Assembly: GCA_048268005.1 (NCBI GenBank)
Contig: JBLWWJ010000002.1
Location: 372,001 to 436,000, forward strand
Source: Ancylomarina sp048268005
GTDB lineage: Bacteria > Bacteroidota > Bacteroidia > Bacteroidales > Marinifilaceae
Length of the DNA: 64,000 nt
Reading direction: 5' to 3'
The notes beneath the pieces are model-generated. The model was not told where the DNA came from. It did not search any database and worked only from the letters and a program-made list of their open reading frames with translations. Shown here piece after piece: positions 47,801-57,510 of this stretch. The first letter of the stretch is position 1, and each line of letters begins with the position of its first letter. The position numbers and the translations under genes were made by a program.

Positions 47801-49741
47801 ATGATATCAATTAATAATCTTATAGTAGAGTTTGGTGGTTTTACACTTTTCAAAGACGTAACATTCATTGTAAATTCTCGTGACCGAATCGGTTTGGTCG
47901 GGAAGAATGGTGCAGGGAAATCAACACTCTTGAAAATTTTTGCTGGTAAGCAGGAAGCTTCGAAAGGAACAGTAAGCATTCCTAATGAAGTTAAGATCGG
48001 ATATTTACCTCAGCAAATGAAGCATGAGGATGGACGAACCGTTATTGAAGAAGCTTTAACTGCTTTTGATGAGGTAATTCAGCTGGAGAAGGAGATTGCT
48101 CAAATAAATAATGAGATTGCTGAACGTACGGATTATGAATCAGAGGAGTATATGAAGTTGATAAATCGTTTGACTGAAAAGAACGATAGATTTCATATGA
48201 TGGGAGGAGAGAATATTCAAGCTGAAGCAGAACGTACATTGTTAGGTTTAGGGTTTCTTCGTAGTGATTTTAATCGTCAGACCGATGAGTTTTCTGGAGG
48301 TTGGCGAATGCGTATCGAATTGGTGAAAATCTTGCTCCGTCGTCCCAATGTTTTTCTATTGGATGAGCCGACTAACCACTTGGATATTGAATCGATTCAA
48401 TGGTTAGAAGATTTCTTGAAAACTTATCCTGGAGCTGTTGTATTGGTTTCTCACGATAGAGCCTTTCTTGATAATATTACCAATCGAACTGTTGAGATCT
48501 CAGTAGGGAAAATCTATGATTATAAGGTCTCTTATACACAATATGTACAGTTGCATGCTGAGCGTCGTGAGCAACAAATGAAAGCCTACATTAATCAGCA
48601 AAAGATGATTAAGGATACGGAGGATTTTATTGAACGTTTTAGATATAAGGCAACTAAATCTGTACAAGTTCAATCGCGTGTAAAGCAGTTAGAAAAACTT
48701 GATAGGATTGAAGTTGATGAGGTTGATAATTCAAAATTAAACTTGAAGTTCCCACCAGCGCCTCGTTCTGGTGATCTGGTTTGTCAGGTTAAAGATTTGT
48801 GCAAATCCTATGGAGATAACCTTGTTTTAAATGATCTTGAATTTGTTATTGAGCGGGGTGAAAAACTTGCCTTTGTTGGTAAAAATGGTGAGGGTAAATC
48901 AACTCTTGTTAAAGTGTTGATGGGTGAGCTTGATCATACTGGTATTTGTAAGATTGGCCACAATGTAAAGATTGGCTATTTTGCTCAGAATCAGGCGATG
49001 TTGCTCGATGAGAATAAAACGGTTTTTGATACCATTGATGATGTTGCGGTAGGAGATGTACGAACTAAGATTCGTGATATTCTTGGTGCATTCATGTTTG
49101 GAGGAGAAGATATCGATAAGAAAGTGAAAGTGTTATCAGGAGGTGAGCGTTCTCGTTTAGCGATGATTCGTCTTTTGCTGGAACCTGTAAACTTGCTTGT
49201 TCTTGATGAGCCAACCAATCACCTTGATATGAAATCGAAGGATGTTTTGAAAGAGGCGCTTCTGCAGTTCGATGGAACGGTAATCGTTGTTTCGCACGAT
49301 AGAGAATTTCTAGACGGTTTATCTTCTAAGGTATACGAGTTTACGAATAAGAAGATAAAAGAACATTTGGGAGGTATTTATTCATTTCTTCAGAATAAGA
49401 AAATGGATAATATGCGTGAGCTTGATAGAAAGAAACAAGTCGCTGCTGAGGAAAAGGTTGATGTTGCGCCATCAGAAAACAAACTGAACTATTTGGAGCG
49501 AAAGGAAATGAACAAGCAAATTTCTAAGCTTGAACGCATCGTGAATAAAAGTGAAGAGATGATTGCTGAATACGAGGAGAAGATCGAAGAGATTGAAGCT
49601 TTGTTAGCAGATCCTAAAAACCAAGATCAGGAAACCTTTAAGGCTTACGATGAGGCTAAAAAGAATCTTGAAGATGAGATGACTAATTGGGAAACTAAAA
49701 ATGAAGAATTGGAGGCCTTAATTCTTGAAAAAGGAGAGTAA
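47801..49741 (+). CDS. ABC-F family ATPase (ribosome-associated, duplicated ATP-binding cassette)
   Basis: A soluble protein of 646 residues from the ATG at 47801 (MISINNLIVEFGGFTLF, the usual family start). An in-frame TTG at 47792 would add only three residues and is less likely. Two ABC domains lack membrane segments. Walker A motifs are GLVGKNGAGKSTLLK and FVGKNGEGKSTLVK, signatures are FSGGWRMR and LSGGERSRLA, and Walker B/H-loop regions contain LLDEPTNHLD and LVLDEPTNHLD. The linker between domains contains the family's basic, coiled P-site-interacting stretch (YINQQKMIKDTEDFIERFRY). The C-terminal 100 residues form a charged coiled coil. ABC-F proteins act on the ribosome, for example in translation restart or antibiotic protection. 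The close sequence type is the housekeeping Uup/YdiF-like group, and a specific resistance role is not indicated. Confidence 0.93.
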   Translation: MISINNLIVEFGGFTLFKDVTFIVNSRDRIGLVGKNGAGKSTLLKIFAGKQEASKGTVSIPNEVKIGYLPQQMKHEDGRTVIEEALTAFDEVIQLEKEIAQINNEIAERTDYESEEYMKLINRLTEKNDRFHMMGGENIQAEAERTLLGLGFLRSDFNRQTDEFSGGWRMRIELVKILLRRPNVFLLDEPTNHLDIESIQWLEDFLKTYPGAVVLVSHDRAFLDNITNRTVEISVGKIYDYKVSYTQYVQLHAERREQQMKAYINQQKMIKDTEDFIERFRYKATKSVQVQSRVKQLEKLDRIEVDEVDNSKLNLKFPPAPRSGDLVCQVKDLCKSYGDNLVLNDLEFVIERGEKLAFVGKNGEGKSTLVKVLMGELDHTGICKIGHNVKIGYFAQNQAMLLDENKTVFDTIDDVAVGDVRTKIRDILGAFMFGGEDIDKKVKVLSGGERSRLAMIRLLLEPVNLLVLDEPTNHLDMKSKDVLKEALLQFDGTVIVVSHDREFLDGLSSKVYEFTNKKIKEHLGGIYSFLQNKKMDNMRELDRKKQVAAEEKVDVAPSENKLNYLERKEMNKQISKLERIVNKSEEMIAEYEEKIEEIEALLADPKNQDQETFKAYDEAKKNLEDEMTNWETKNEELEALILEKGE

Positions 49742-49780
49742 TCTTTAATAATATATCGTCTTTATTGACGAATAGATATG

Positions 49781-49812
49781 AAAAAAGCCCGATTCTCATC
49801 GGGCTTTTTTTT
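49781..49812. terminator. Bidirectional terminator between the ABC-F and pnp genes
   Basis: A perfect 13-bp stem (49781-49793 with 49798-49810) with a 4-base loop has T on the right and A on the left. It serves both convergent genes. Confidence 0.9.
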
Positions 49813-49834
49813 ATAGTAGATTAAGAATAAATTC

Positions 49835-51964
49835 TTATTTCTTCTCTTCTTTTGGTAATAAAACTTTTCTAGAAAGCTTCAACTTACCTGTTTTAGGATC
49901 GATACCGATAAGTTTCACTTCGATTTCCTGACCTTCTTTCAATACTTCATCAACAGTGTTTAGTCTGCGATGCTCAATTTCAGAAATATGAAGTAAACCA
50001 TCTTTACCAGGAAGAACTTCAACGAAAGCACCAAAGGCAACAATCGACTTCACTTTTCCTTTATAGATAGTTCCAACCTCTGGAACAGCTGTGATACCTT
50101 TGATACGACCTAGTGCAATATCAATGGCTTCTTTGTTGTCAGCTGAAATATCAACATGACCTTTTCCATCAACTTCTTCGATAACGATAACCGCACCTGA
50201 AGTTTCTTGAATCTCCTGAATAATCTTACCACCTGGTCCGATTACTGCACCAATCATATCCTTAGGAATAACAAGTGATACAATTCTTGGAGCGTGAGGT
50301 TTAAGATCTTCTCTTGGAGTCTCAATTGTCTCAGAAATCTTATCTAGAATATGAAGACGACCGTCACGAGCTTGCATTAGAGCTTGCTCCAATACTTCGT
50401 ATGGAAGTCCGTCAACTTTAATATCCATTTGAGTAGCAGTAATACCATCTCTGGTTCCTGTTACTTTAAAGTCCATATCACCCAAGTGATCTTCATCACC
50501 TAAGATATCAGAAAGAACAGCATATTTTTTAGCACCTTCAGTTGAGATTAATCCCATTGCGATACCTGTTACTGGCTTTTTGATTTGAATACCTGCATCC
50601 ATTAATGCTAGTGTACCTGCACAAACTGTTGCCATTGAAGACGAACCGTTTGATTCAAGGATATCAGAAACAACACGGATAGCATATGGAGAATCTGCTG
50701 GAATCATACCTTTAAGGGCACGGAACGCTAAGTTACCATGACCTACTTCACGACGGCTAACACCACGGTTTGGGCGGGCATCACCAGTTGAGAATGATGG
50801 GAAATTATAGTGAAGAACAAACTTCTCTTTTCCTCTGTACAATACATCATCAATGATCTTCTCATCTAACTTAGTACCTAATGTTACTGAAGTTAACGAT
50901 TGAGTCTCACCACGTGTAAATACAGCTGATCCGTGAGCACCTGGAAGGTAATCAATTTCAGACCAGATAGGACGAATTTGATCCGTATCACGACCATCAA
51001 GACGTTTGCGATCTTCCAATACCATTTCACGAACAGCATCTTTTTCTACATCGTGATAATAACGTCCAATTAAAGACATGTTGATATCTGAAGCTTCTTT
51101 TCCTTCTGAATATTCTTCAACAAATTCTTTTTTAATTGAAGCAAATGCTTCAGCACGCTCGTGCTTATTTGGATTTTGCAATCTTGCAGCTGCTAATACC
51201 TTAGCGTATGTTTTATCCACGATTAACTGACGAAGCTCTTCATCACTCTCCTCATGGCAATATTCTCTTTTTACAGTTTTACCTGTTAATTCAGCTAACT
51301 CAACTTGAGCTTGACATTGAATTTTAATGGCTTCATGACCAACTTTGATAGCTTCTAACATTTCAGCCTCAGAAACTTCGTCCATTTCACCTTCAACCAT
51401 CATGATGTTATCCATGGTAGCTGCAATAATCATATCAAGATCAGCAGTAGCTAACTCTTCACGACCAGGATTAATCACCATTTTACCATCTATTCTGGCA
51501 ACACGTACTTCAGAAATTGGTTCTGCAAATGGCACATCTGAAACTGCAATTGCAGCAGATGCAGCTAAACCAGCAATTGCATCAGGCATATCATTAGCAT
51601 CAACCGAAATAAGGTTAATTGTAACAAAAGTTTCTGCATGATAATCTTCTGGGAATAGTGGACGTAGAGCACGATCCACAAGACGGCAAACTAGAATTTC
51701 ATGATCTGAAGGACGACCTTCACGTTTCATGAAACCGCCTGGAAATCTACCTAAAGCACTAAATTTCTCTTTATATTCTACTGATAATGGCATAAAATCC
51801 ACATCAGGTTTTGCATCCTTTGCGGACACAACTGTGGCCAACAGCATGGTCTTACCCATTTTTACTACTACAGATCCATCAGCTTGTTTTGCTAATTTCC
51901 CTGTTTCAATTGTGATGGACCTTCCATCACCTAATTCAATTTTTTTTTCGATTACGTTCATCAT
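49835..51964 (-). CDS. pnp: Polyribonucleotide nucleotidyltransferase (PNPase)
   Basis: A 709-residue protein of normal PNPase length. It has two RNase PH-type domains (PGGFMKREGRPSDHEILVCR in the first; FVLHYNFPSFSTGDARPNRG and GDEDHLGDMDFKVTGTRDGI in the second), a KH domain (IGAVIGPGGKIIQEI) and an S1 domain (GKVKSIVAFGAFVEVLPGKD). It is a phosphate-dependent 3'-5' exoribonuclease that acts in mRNA turnover, usually in a degradosome. Two adjacent ATG codons are possible; the second (51961) matches homologues best. It follows rpsO on the same strand, the arrangement common across bacteria, with a hairpin in the 101-base gap. Confidence 0.97.
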   Translation of the reverse strand: MMNVIEKKIELGDGRSITIETGKLAKQADGSVVVKMGKTMLLATVVSAKDAKPDVDFMPLSVEYKEKFSALGRFPGGFMKREGRPSDHEILVCRLVDRALRPLFPEDYHAETFVTINLISVDANDMPDAIAGLAASAAIAVSDVPFAEPISEVRVARIDGKMVINPGREELATADLDMIIAATMDNIMMVEGEMDEVSEAEMLEAIKVGHEAIKIQCQAQVELAELTGKTVKREYCHEESDEELRQLIVDKTYAKVLAAARLQNPNKHERAEAFASIKKEFVEEYSEGKEASDINMSLIGRYYHDVEKDAVREMVLEDRKRLDGRDTDQIRPIWSEIDYLPGAHGSAVFTRGETQSLTSVTLGTKLDEKIIDDVLYRGKEKFVLHYNFPSFSTGDARPNRGVSRREVGHGNLAFRALKGMIPADSPYAIRVVSDILESNGSSSMATVCAGTLALMDAGIQIKKPVTGIAMGLISTEGAKKYAVLSDILGDEDHLGDMDFKVTGTRDGITATQMDIKVDGLPYEVLEQALMQARDGRLHILDKISETIETPREDLKPHAPRIVSLVIPKDMIGAVIGPGGKIIQEIQETSGAVIVIEEVDGKGHVDISADNKEAIDIALGRIKGITAVPEVGTIYKGKVKSIVAFGAFVEVLPGKDGLLHISEIEHRRLNTVDEVLKEGQEIEVKLIGIDPKTGKLKLSRKVLLPKEEKK

Positions 51965-51977
51965 TTGTAGTTTTATT

Positions 51978-51985
51978 CAAACTTA
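51978..51985 (-). promoter_or_regulatory. Candidate -7 box (TAAGTTTG) close to pnp
   Basis: An exact TAnnTTTG match on the minus strand, ending 13 bases before the first pnp ATG. Use of this box would give a very short leader. No -33 element was found at 19 bases. Confidence 0.33.
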
Positions 51986-52020
51986 TATTGGGATAAGGCT
52001 AGATGTTGCCGTACTTAAAT

Positions 52021-52053
52021 AAAAAAAGCAATCCCAATTGCTCAGGATTGCTA
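52021..52053 (-). terminator. Hairpin terminator between rpsO and pnp
   Basis: On the minus strand an 8-bp stem (52052-52045 with 52034-52027) with a 10-base loop is followed by a run of T, 12 bases after the rpsO stop codon. It may act as a partial terminator with readthrough into pnp. Confidence 0.75.
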
Positions 52054-52065
52054 ATATTATAGATA

Positions 52066-52335
52066 TTACTTACGCATGTTTAATGCTTTAATAATAGCAC
52101 GGTATCTTTCAATATCTTTTGCTTTTAAGTAATCTAATAGGCTTCTTCTTTTACCTACTAGCAATTGCAGCGCACGTTGGGTACTGTAATCTTTTCTATT
52201 TTTCTTAAGGTGCTCAGTTAAGTGAGCGATACGGTAGGAAAATAAAGCGATCTGAGATTCTGCAGCCCCAGTGTCTTTATTAGACTTTCCGTATTGTTCG
52301 AAAAGCTCTTGCTTTTTTTCTGCTGATAAATACAT
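52066..52335 (-). CDS. rpsO: 30S ribosomal protein S15
   Basis: This 89-residue protein has the exact S15 length and motifs: DTGAAESQIALFSYRIAHLT, KKNRKDYSTQRALQLLVGKR and RRSLLDYLKAKD. S15 binds 16S rRNA helices 20-22 and helps assemble the platform of the small subunit. It has a strong promoter 44-73 bases upstream and is followed by a hairpin and then pnp on the same strand. Confidence 0.98.
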   Translation of the reverse strand: MYLSAEKKQELFEQYGKSNKDTGAAESQIALFSYRIAHLTEHLKKNRKDYSTQRALQLLVGKRRSLLDYLKAKDIERYRAIIKALNMRK

Positions 52336-52378
52336 AGTACTTAAAATTAAATTGTTTTTGTTTGAACTATTAATTCGG

Positions 52379-52408
52379 CAAAAGTAAGGATTTATTTTTA
52401 TAAATCAA
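52379..52408 (-). promoter_or_regulatory. Promoter of rpsO: TTG-N19-TACTTTTG
   Basis: On the minus strand TTG (52408-52406) is followed by exactly 19 bases and then TACTTTTG (52386-52379). This agrees with the Bacteroidota -33/-7 consensus and its spacing. The predicted start site is about 35 bases upstream of the ATG. Confidence 0.72.
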
Positions 52409-52471
52409 TAAGCTTGCTTTGTTGTTTTCTGTGAGAAACTTAAAGATCTTAATTATTCTTGTCCGAAATAT

Positions 52472-52506
52472 AAAAAAGAAGCCTCAAAACTTAGTTTCGA
52501 GGCTTC
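52472..52506 (-). terminator. Intrinsic terminator after gcvP
   Basis: On the minus strand a 13-bp stem with one mismatch (52506-52494 with 52490-52478) and a 3-base loop is followed by a T run (A run 52472-52477 on the plus strand). Confidence 0.8.
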
Positions 52507-52537
52507 AGATATTATAAAGCTTTTGTTGTTATAGGAT

Positions 52538-55429
52538 TTATTCTACTTCAACATGCTCTTCAATATAGTTTTCAAGAGGTGCACAAGAGCACATCAGGTT
52601 TCTGTCACCATGTGCATCATCAACACGAGATACCGAAGGCCAGAACTTATTGTCAGCAACCCACTCTAAAGGATAAGCCGCTTTTTTACGAGAATATGAA
52701 TGGTTCCATTCATCAGCGGTTAATACCATATGAGTATGAGGTGCGTGCTTAAGAACGTTGTCCTGAGCATCAGCAATACCATCTTCAATTTCCTTCATTT
52801 CTTCATTAATCTTAGCAAGTGCTTCGATAAAACGATCCAGTTCTTCAAGTGGCTCACTCTCGGTAGGCTCTACCATAAGTGTTCCGTGAACTGGGAATGA
52901 AAGAGTAGGAGCGTGGAATCCGTAGTCCATTAGACGTTTGGCAATATCACCATCAGTAATACCAACCGTTTTATTAAACTCTCTACAGTCGAAAATCATC
53001 TCGTGACCTACACGACCTTTATCTCCTTTGTAAAGAATCTTAAAACCAAGTTTTTCGAATGAAGAAGCCAGGTAGTTGGCATTTAAAATAGCCATTTTAG
53101 TTACTTCCTCTAATCCTGCAGTACCCAACATTGCGATATAACCGTAAGTAATAGGTAACACACTAGCCGATCCGAAAGGAGCAGCAGCTACAGCAGTAAT
53201 GGCATTCTTACCACCTGTTTCAACCACTTTGTGCGAAGGTAAGAATTGAACCAAGTGTTCAGCAACACCAATAGGACCAACTCCAGGACCACCACCACCG
53301 TGAGGGATAGCAAATGTTTTATGTAAGTTTAAGTGACAAACGTCAGCTCCAATGGCACCAGGATTTGTTAATCCAACTTGAGCATTCATGTTAGCACCAT
53401 CCATATAAACCTGTCCACCATTTTCGTGAATCAAGTTCATCATTTCTTTAATACCAGTTTCGAATACACCATGAGTAGATGGGTATGTGATCATATAAGC
53501 ACATAAATCATCTTTGAATTTCTCAGCTTTAGCTTTAAGATCTTCGAAATCCACGTTACCATTGTCATCACACTTAACAACCACGACTTTCATACCAGCC
53601 ATTGTTACAGTAGCCGGGTTTGTACCGTGAGCCGAAGCTGGAATCAATACAACATTTCTATGACCTTCGCCACGAGAAATATGGTATTCGCGAATTACTA
53701 ATAAACCTGTGTATTCACCAGCAGCTCCAGAGTTTGGCTGAAGTGTACATCCCGCAAAACCAGTAATCGTAGATAACCACTGCTCAAGTTCAGTAATGAT
53801 TAGAGTATAACCGTCAGCTTGATTAGTTGGGATGAATGGGTGAAGTCCACCAAATTCAGGCCAGCTAATAGGAAACATTTCAGCCGCTGCATTCAATTTC
53901 ATTGTACAAGAACCTAAAGAAATCATCGAAGTGTTTAGTCCGATATCTTTTTTCTCAAGGTTTTTGATGTAACGCATCATTGCCGTTTCTGAATGATAAC
54001 GGTTGAATACATCTAATGTTAGATATTCGCTTTTACGAGCTAATTTCTCATCGAAATATAACTTTTCTTCCATTGCTGTTTCAGCAACTTCGGCTTTGCT
54101 AGCTGCATTTGCGAAGATATTTAGGATTGCATTTAATTCTGCATCACTAATTTTCTCATCAGTAGAAATACCAACAGTTGTATCGTTGATATAACGGAAG
54201 TTCATTTCTTTTTCAAGAGCTGCAGTTCGGATAGCTTCCATTGAAACACCTGCAGGTAATATAATCTCTAAAGTATCGAAGAAGTTTTCGATGTTTTGAG
54301 TGTAACCTAAAGCCTTTAATCCTTCTGAAAGGAAACCAGCAGCAGAGTGAATATGAGTCGCAATACGCTTAATTCCTTTTTGTCCGTGATAAGTGGCATA
54401 AAAACCTGCCATTGTAGCTAATAAGGCTTGAGCTGTACAGATATTCGAAGTTGCTTTTTCACGCTTAATGTGCTGCTCACGAGTCTGAAGTGCCATACGA
54501 ATAGCCTGATTGCCTTGAGCATCTTTGGTTACACCAATGATACGTCCAGGAACGTTACGTTTGTAGGCTTCACGACAAGCTAAGAAAGCGGCATGAGGAC
54601 CACCATATCCCATAGGAACACCAAAACGCTGAGAAGAACCAACAACGATATCAGCTCCCCACTCACCTGGAGCAGTAAGCAATGCTAAACTCATAAGGTC
54701 AGCAGCAACTGCCACTAATGCCTCAGATCCGTGTGCTTTCTCTACGAATTCAGTGTAGTCTTCAACGCTACCGTTAGCAGCAGGATATTGGATGATAGAT
54801 CCGAAGACAGCATCGGTAAATTCGAAAGTTTTGTAATCTCCAACAACAAGTTCTATACCTAGTGGTTTAGAACGAGTCACAAGAACATCTAATGTTTGAG
54901 CAAAAATGTTTTCGTCAACAAAAAGCGTATTGGCCTTGGCCTTTTTCTTCGCTCTTGAACGTAAACTATGCATCATATACATGGTTTCACCTACAGCAGT
55001 TGCTTCATCAAGAAGAGAGCTGTTAGCTAATTCCATTTTAGTTAGATCTAAAACAACGGTTTGAAAGTTCAAAAGTGCTTCTAATCTACCTTGAGAAACT
55101 TCAGCTTGGTATGGCGTATAAGGCGTATACCATCCTGGGTTTTCTAATACATTTCGAACAATTACTGGTGGAGTGATTGTGTCATAATAACCTTGACCAA
55201 TAAATGTTCTGAATAATTTATTTTTAGCAGCAATACCTTTAATTTTTGCTAAATATTCATTTTCAGTTAAAGCTTCAGGAAGATCCAAGGCTTTATTTAA
55301 ACGAATATCAGAAGGGATTGTTTCTTCAATTAGGGCATCTAACGAGGATGCGCCAACAGTTTCCAACATTGTTTTGATATCGCCGTTGCGAGGTCCAATG
55401 TGACGGGAAACAAACTTTTCGGTTGCCAT
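52538..55429 (-). CDS. gcvP: Glycine dehydrogenase (decarboxylating), P-protein of the glycine cleavage system
   Basis: A 963-residue single-chain P-protein with the usual N- and C-terminal halves fused. It begins FVSRHIGPRNGDIKTML, continues with the first-half motif YTPYQAEVSQGRLEALLNFQ, and carries the pyridoxal-phosphate lysine in the second half (CHLNLHKTFAIPHGGGGPG). The enzyme decarboxylates glycine and passes the aminomethyl group to lipoyl-GcvH. No gcvT or gcvH gene lies nearby, so the system is dispersed here. Its upstream spacer has only a near-match to the -7 box (TACATTTA on the minus strand, about 55 bases before the start). It has its own terminator. Confidence 0.97.
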   Translation of the reverse strand: MATEKFVSRHIGPRNGDIKTMLETVGASSLDALIEETIPSDIRLNKALDLPEALTENEYLAKIKGIAAKNKLFRTFIGQGYYDTITPPVIVRNVLENPGWYTPYTPYQAEVSQGRLEALLNFQTVVLDLTKMELANSSLLDEATAVGETMYMMHSLRSRAKKKAKANTLFVDENIFAQTLDVLVTRSKPLGIELVVGDYKTFEFTDAVFGSIIQYPAANGSVEDYTEFVEKAHGSEALVAVAADLMSLALLTAPGEWGADIVVGSSQRFGVPMGYGGPHAAFLACREAYKRNVPGRIIGVTKDAQGNQAIRMALQTREQHIKREKATSNICTAQALLATMAGFYATYHGQKGIKRIATHIHSAAGFLSEGLKALGYTQNIENFFDTLEIILPAGVSMEAIRTAALEKEMNFRYINDTTVGISTDEKISDAELNAILNIFANAASKAEVAETAMEEKLYFDEKLARKSEYLTLDVFNRYHSETAMMRYIKNLEKKDIGLNTSMISLGSCTMKLNAAAEMFPISWPEFGGLHPFIPTNQADGYTLIITELEQWLSTITGFAGCTLQPNSGAAGEYTGLLVIREYHISRGEGHRNVVLIPASAHGTNPATVTMAGMKVVVVKCDDNGNVDFEDLKAKAEKFKDDLCAYMITYPSTHGVFETGIKEMMNLIHENGGQVYMDGANMNAQVGLTNPGAIGADVCHLNLHKTFAIPHGGGGPGVGPIGVAEHLVQFLPSHKVVETGGKNAITAVAAAPFGSASVLPITYGYIAMLGTAGLEEVTKMAILNANYLASSFEKLGFKILYKGDKGRVGHEMIFDCREFNKTVGITDGDIAKRLMDYGFHAPTLSFPVHGTLMVEPTESEPLEELDRFIEALAKINEEMKEIEDGIADAQDNVLKHAPHTHMVLTADEWNHSYSRKKAAYPLEWVADNKFWPSVSRVDDAHGDRNLMCSCAPLENYIEEHVEVE

Positions 55430-55770
55430 ATTCTTGTAAAAATTTAGTGTTTGTGTAAAAAAGATTCACCTTAATTTGCGAGCGTAAATGTAGCAAAAGA
55501 TTTAGGATTACATCGATTGCAAATTAGAAATAACTTTTCTGTTTTTCAACATTTCTTTTGTCTGAAAACAAGAAGTTTAGTGCAATCTTTGTTGATATTT
55601 ATTCGATGATTCATGATGATTTTCTTTATCTTCATGCAGCTTTTGATCTTAGGATGTTAAAAGCGAGCTAGATTAGCCGATTAAGAAGTGTGATTTTTTT
55701 AGATTTCTTGTGCCCAAATTTTAAAGACTAATCTATTTTAAATGGTATATTTGTAATTCAATTTTTCAAG
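55430..55770. other. Divergent spacer between gcvP and the peroxiredoxin gene
   Basis: 341 bases with no plausible gene. It should hold the two divergent promoters: an imperfect -7 box for gcvP near 55485-55495 and a good one for the peroxiredoxin gene at 55746-55753. The glycine-riboswitch tandem fold sometimes found before gcv genes was not recognisable. Confidence 0.5.
55746..55753 (+). promoter_or_regulatory. Candidate -7 box (TATATTTG) for the peroxiredoxin gene
   Basis: An exact TAnnTTTG match 18 bases upstream of the ATG at 55771, giving a short leader. No TTTG at the ideal -33 distance. Confidence 0.45.
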
Positions 55771-56241
55771 ATGATAGAACTAAAAGAAGGCGATAAAGCC
55801 CCAGTATTCTCTGGTATAAATCAAGATGGTAAGGTTTTGACATTATCTGATTTTAAAGGAAAAAGACTGATCTTATATTTTTACCCTAAAGATAATACCC
55901 CTGGATGTACTGCAGAATCGTGTAATTTGAATGAAAATTACGATGAGCTAACAAAACACGGGTTCGAGGTTTTAGGGGTGAGTCCTGATGAAGTAGGAAA
56001 GCATCAGAAATTTATTGCCAAATACAACCTGGCTTTTAATTTGATTGCTGATACGGAGAAGGAAATGTTACAGGCATATGGTGCCTGGGGAGAAAAAAAG
56101 CTTTATGGTAAAGTTTATGATGGCGTTTTGCGATCAACATTTGTTATTTCTCCGGATGGGGTGATTGAGAAGGTTTTTAAGAAGGTTAAAACGAAAGATC
56201 ATACCAATCAAATTTTAACAGAGCTGGGGATCCAAGTTTAA
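55771..56241 (+). CDS. bcp: Thioredoxin-dependent thiol peroxidase (Bcp/PrxQ peroxiredoxin)
   Basis: This 156-residue protein has the AhpC/TSA fold and the PrxQ signature. The peroxidatic Cys46 in DNTPGCTAESC and the resolving Cys51 five residues later form the intramolecular pair of the atypical 2-Cys class. It reduces hydrogen peroxide and organic hydroperoxides using thioredoxin, in the cytoplasm. recA starts 54 bases downstream on the same strand with no terminator between, so the two may share a transcript, which would link oxidative and DNA-damage responses. Confidence 0.95.
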   Translation: MIELKEGDKAPVFSGINQDGKVLTLSDFKGKRLILYFYPKDNTPGCTAESCNLNENYDELTKHGFEVLGVSPDEVGKHQKFIAKYNLAFNLIADTEKEMLQAYGAWGEKKLYGKVYDGVLRSTFVISPDGVIEKVFKKVKTKDHTNQILTELGIQV

Positions 56242-56295
56242 GAAAACTCATATTGAGTCTAATAAGTTTATAAAAAATTAATAATACATATAGAT

Positions 56296-57318
56296 ATGGC
56301 AACTAAAGATATTGCAGACATTAATAAGGAAAAACTGAAAGCACTTCAGTTAACCATGGATAAGATTGATAAAACTTACGGAAAAGGTGCTATCATGAGA
56401 ATGGGGGATGAAGTTATTGAAGAGGTTCCAGCAATTTCATCAGGTTCACTTTCTCTGAATATGGCTCTTGGAATAGGTGGTTATCCTAAAGGACGTATTA
56501 TTGAGATTTACGGCCCTGAATCATCAGGTAAAACAACACTGGCAATTCATGCTATGGCCGAAGTTCAAAAGGCGGGTGGTATTGCTGCTTTTATCGATGC
56601 TGAACACGCTTTCGATCGTTTTTATGCTGAGAATCTAGGTGTTGATACAGAGAATTTATTGATTTCTCAGCCAGATAATGGTGAGCAGGCTCTTGAGATT
56701 GCCGATCAGTTGATTCGTTCATCAGCTATTGATTTGGTTGTTATTGACTCGGTTGCAGCTTTGACACCTAAAGCTGAGATTGAAGGTGAAATGGGGGAAT
56801 CGAAGATGGGGCTTCAGGCTCGTTTGATGTCACAAGCACTTCGTAAACTGACTGCTAACATTAACAAGACCAATACGACTTGTATGTTTATTAACCAGTT
56901 GCGTGAGAAGATTGGTGTGATGTTCGGAAACCCTGAGACAACAACAGGGGGTAACGCTCTTAAATTCTATGCCTCACTTCGTTTGGATATTCGTCGAGTA
57001 GGTCAGATTAAGGATGGTGATGAGATTCAAGGTAACCACACACGTGTTAAGATCGTGAAGAATAAGGTTGCACCTCCATTCCGTAAGGCTGAATTTGATA
57101 TCATGTATGGTGAGGGAATTTCTAAAACGGGTGAAATTATCGATCTTGGTGTTGATTACAATATCATTAAGAAGAGTGGATCTTGGTTCTCTTACGGTGA
57201 AACTAAATTAGGACAAGGTCGCGAAGCTGTTAAAAGATTGATTACGGATAATCCGGAATTGGCTGAAGAGTTAGAACTTAAAATTGTTGAAGCAATTAAT
57301 GCGCCTAAGGAAAACTAA
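56296..57318 (+). CDS. recA: Recombinase RecA
   Basis: A 340-residue RecA of normal length with no intein. The Walker A motif is GPESSGKTT, Walker B is in IDLVVIDSVAAL, and the DNA-binding L2 loop region GNPETTTGGNALKFYASLR is intact. It forms filaments on single-stranded DNA for homologous recombination and triggers LexA or similar cleavage where present. The C-terminus is short and only moderately acidic (AEELELKIVEAINAPKEN). No SOS-box-like palindrome was identified in the 54-base spacer upstream. Confidence 0.98.
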   Translation: MATKDIADINKEKLKALQLTMDKIDKTYGKGAIMRMGDEVIEEVPAISSGSLSLNMALGIGGYPKGRIIEIYGPESSGKTTLAIHAMAEVQKAGGIAAFIDAEHAFDRFYAENLGVDTENLLISQPDNGEQALEIADQLIRSSAIDLVVIDSVAALTPKAEIEGEMGESKMGLQARLMSQALRKLTANINKTNTTCMFINQLREKIGVMFGNPETTTGGNALKFYASLRLDIRRVGQIKDGDEIQGNHTRVKIVKNKVAPPFRKAEFDIMYGEGISKTGEIIDLGVDYNIIKKSGSWFSYGETKLGQGREAVKRLITDNPELAEELELKIVEAINAPKEN

Positions 57319-57368
57319 TTTCGATCTTATTTTCCAATAGTATAAGCTATAATAGGATGAATAATACT

Positions 57369-57400
57369 AAAAGGTTCTCATGATATGGGAACCTTTTGTG
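57369..57400 (+). terminator. Probable terminator after recA
   Basis: An 11-bp stem with one G-U pair (57369-57379 with 57387-57397) has a 7-base loop. The T tail is short (TTTTGTG), so efficiency is less certain than for the other hairpins. Confidence 0.65.
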
Positions 57401-57510
57401 TTATAAAAGCCATGGGGTGAAACCTAAAATAGTGAGACAATTTAAGTTAATCCTATTTTTTGTTTTAATTTTACCTGGCAATTAAAACTCACAAACAAAT
57501 ACTGCTGATA

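Noticed and set aside
51345..52022. Two plus-strand frames of about 97 codons
   Set aside because: Both are antisense to pnp, whose protein is conserved across this region.
55430..55770. Glycine riboswitch upstream of gcvP
   Set aside because: The spacer is AT-rich and I could not find the conserved paired-aptamer core. A covariance-model search would settle it.
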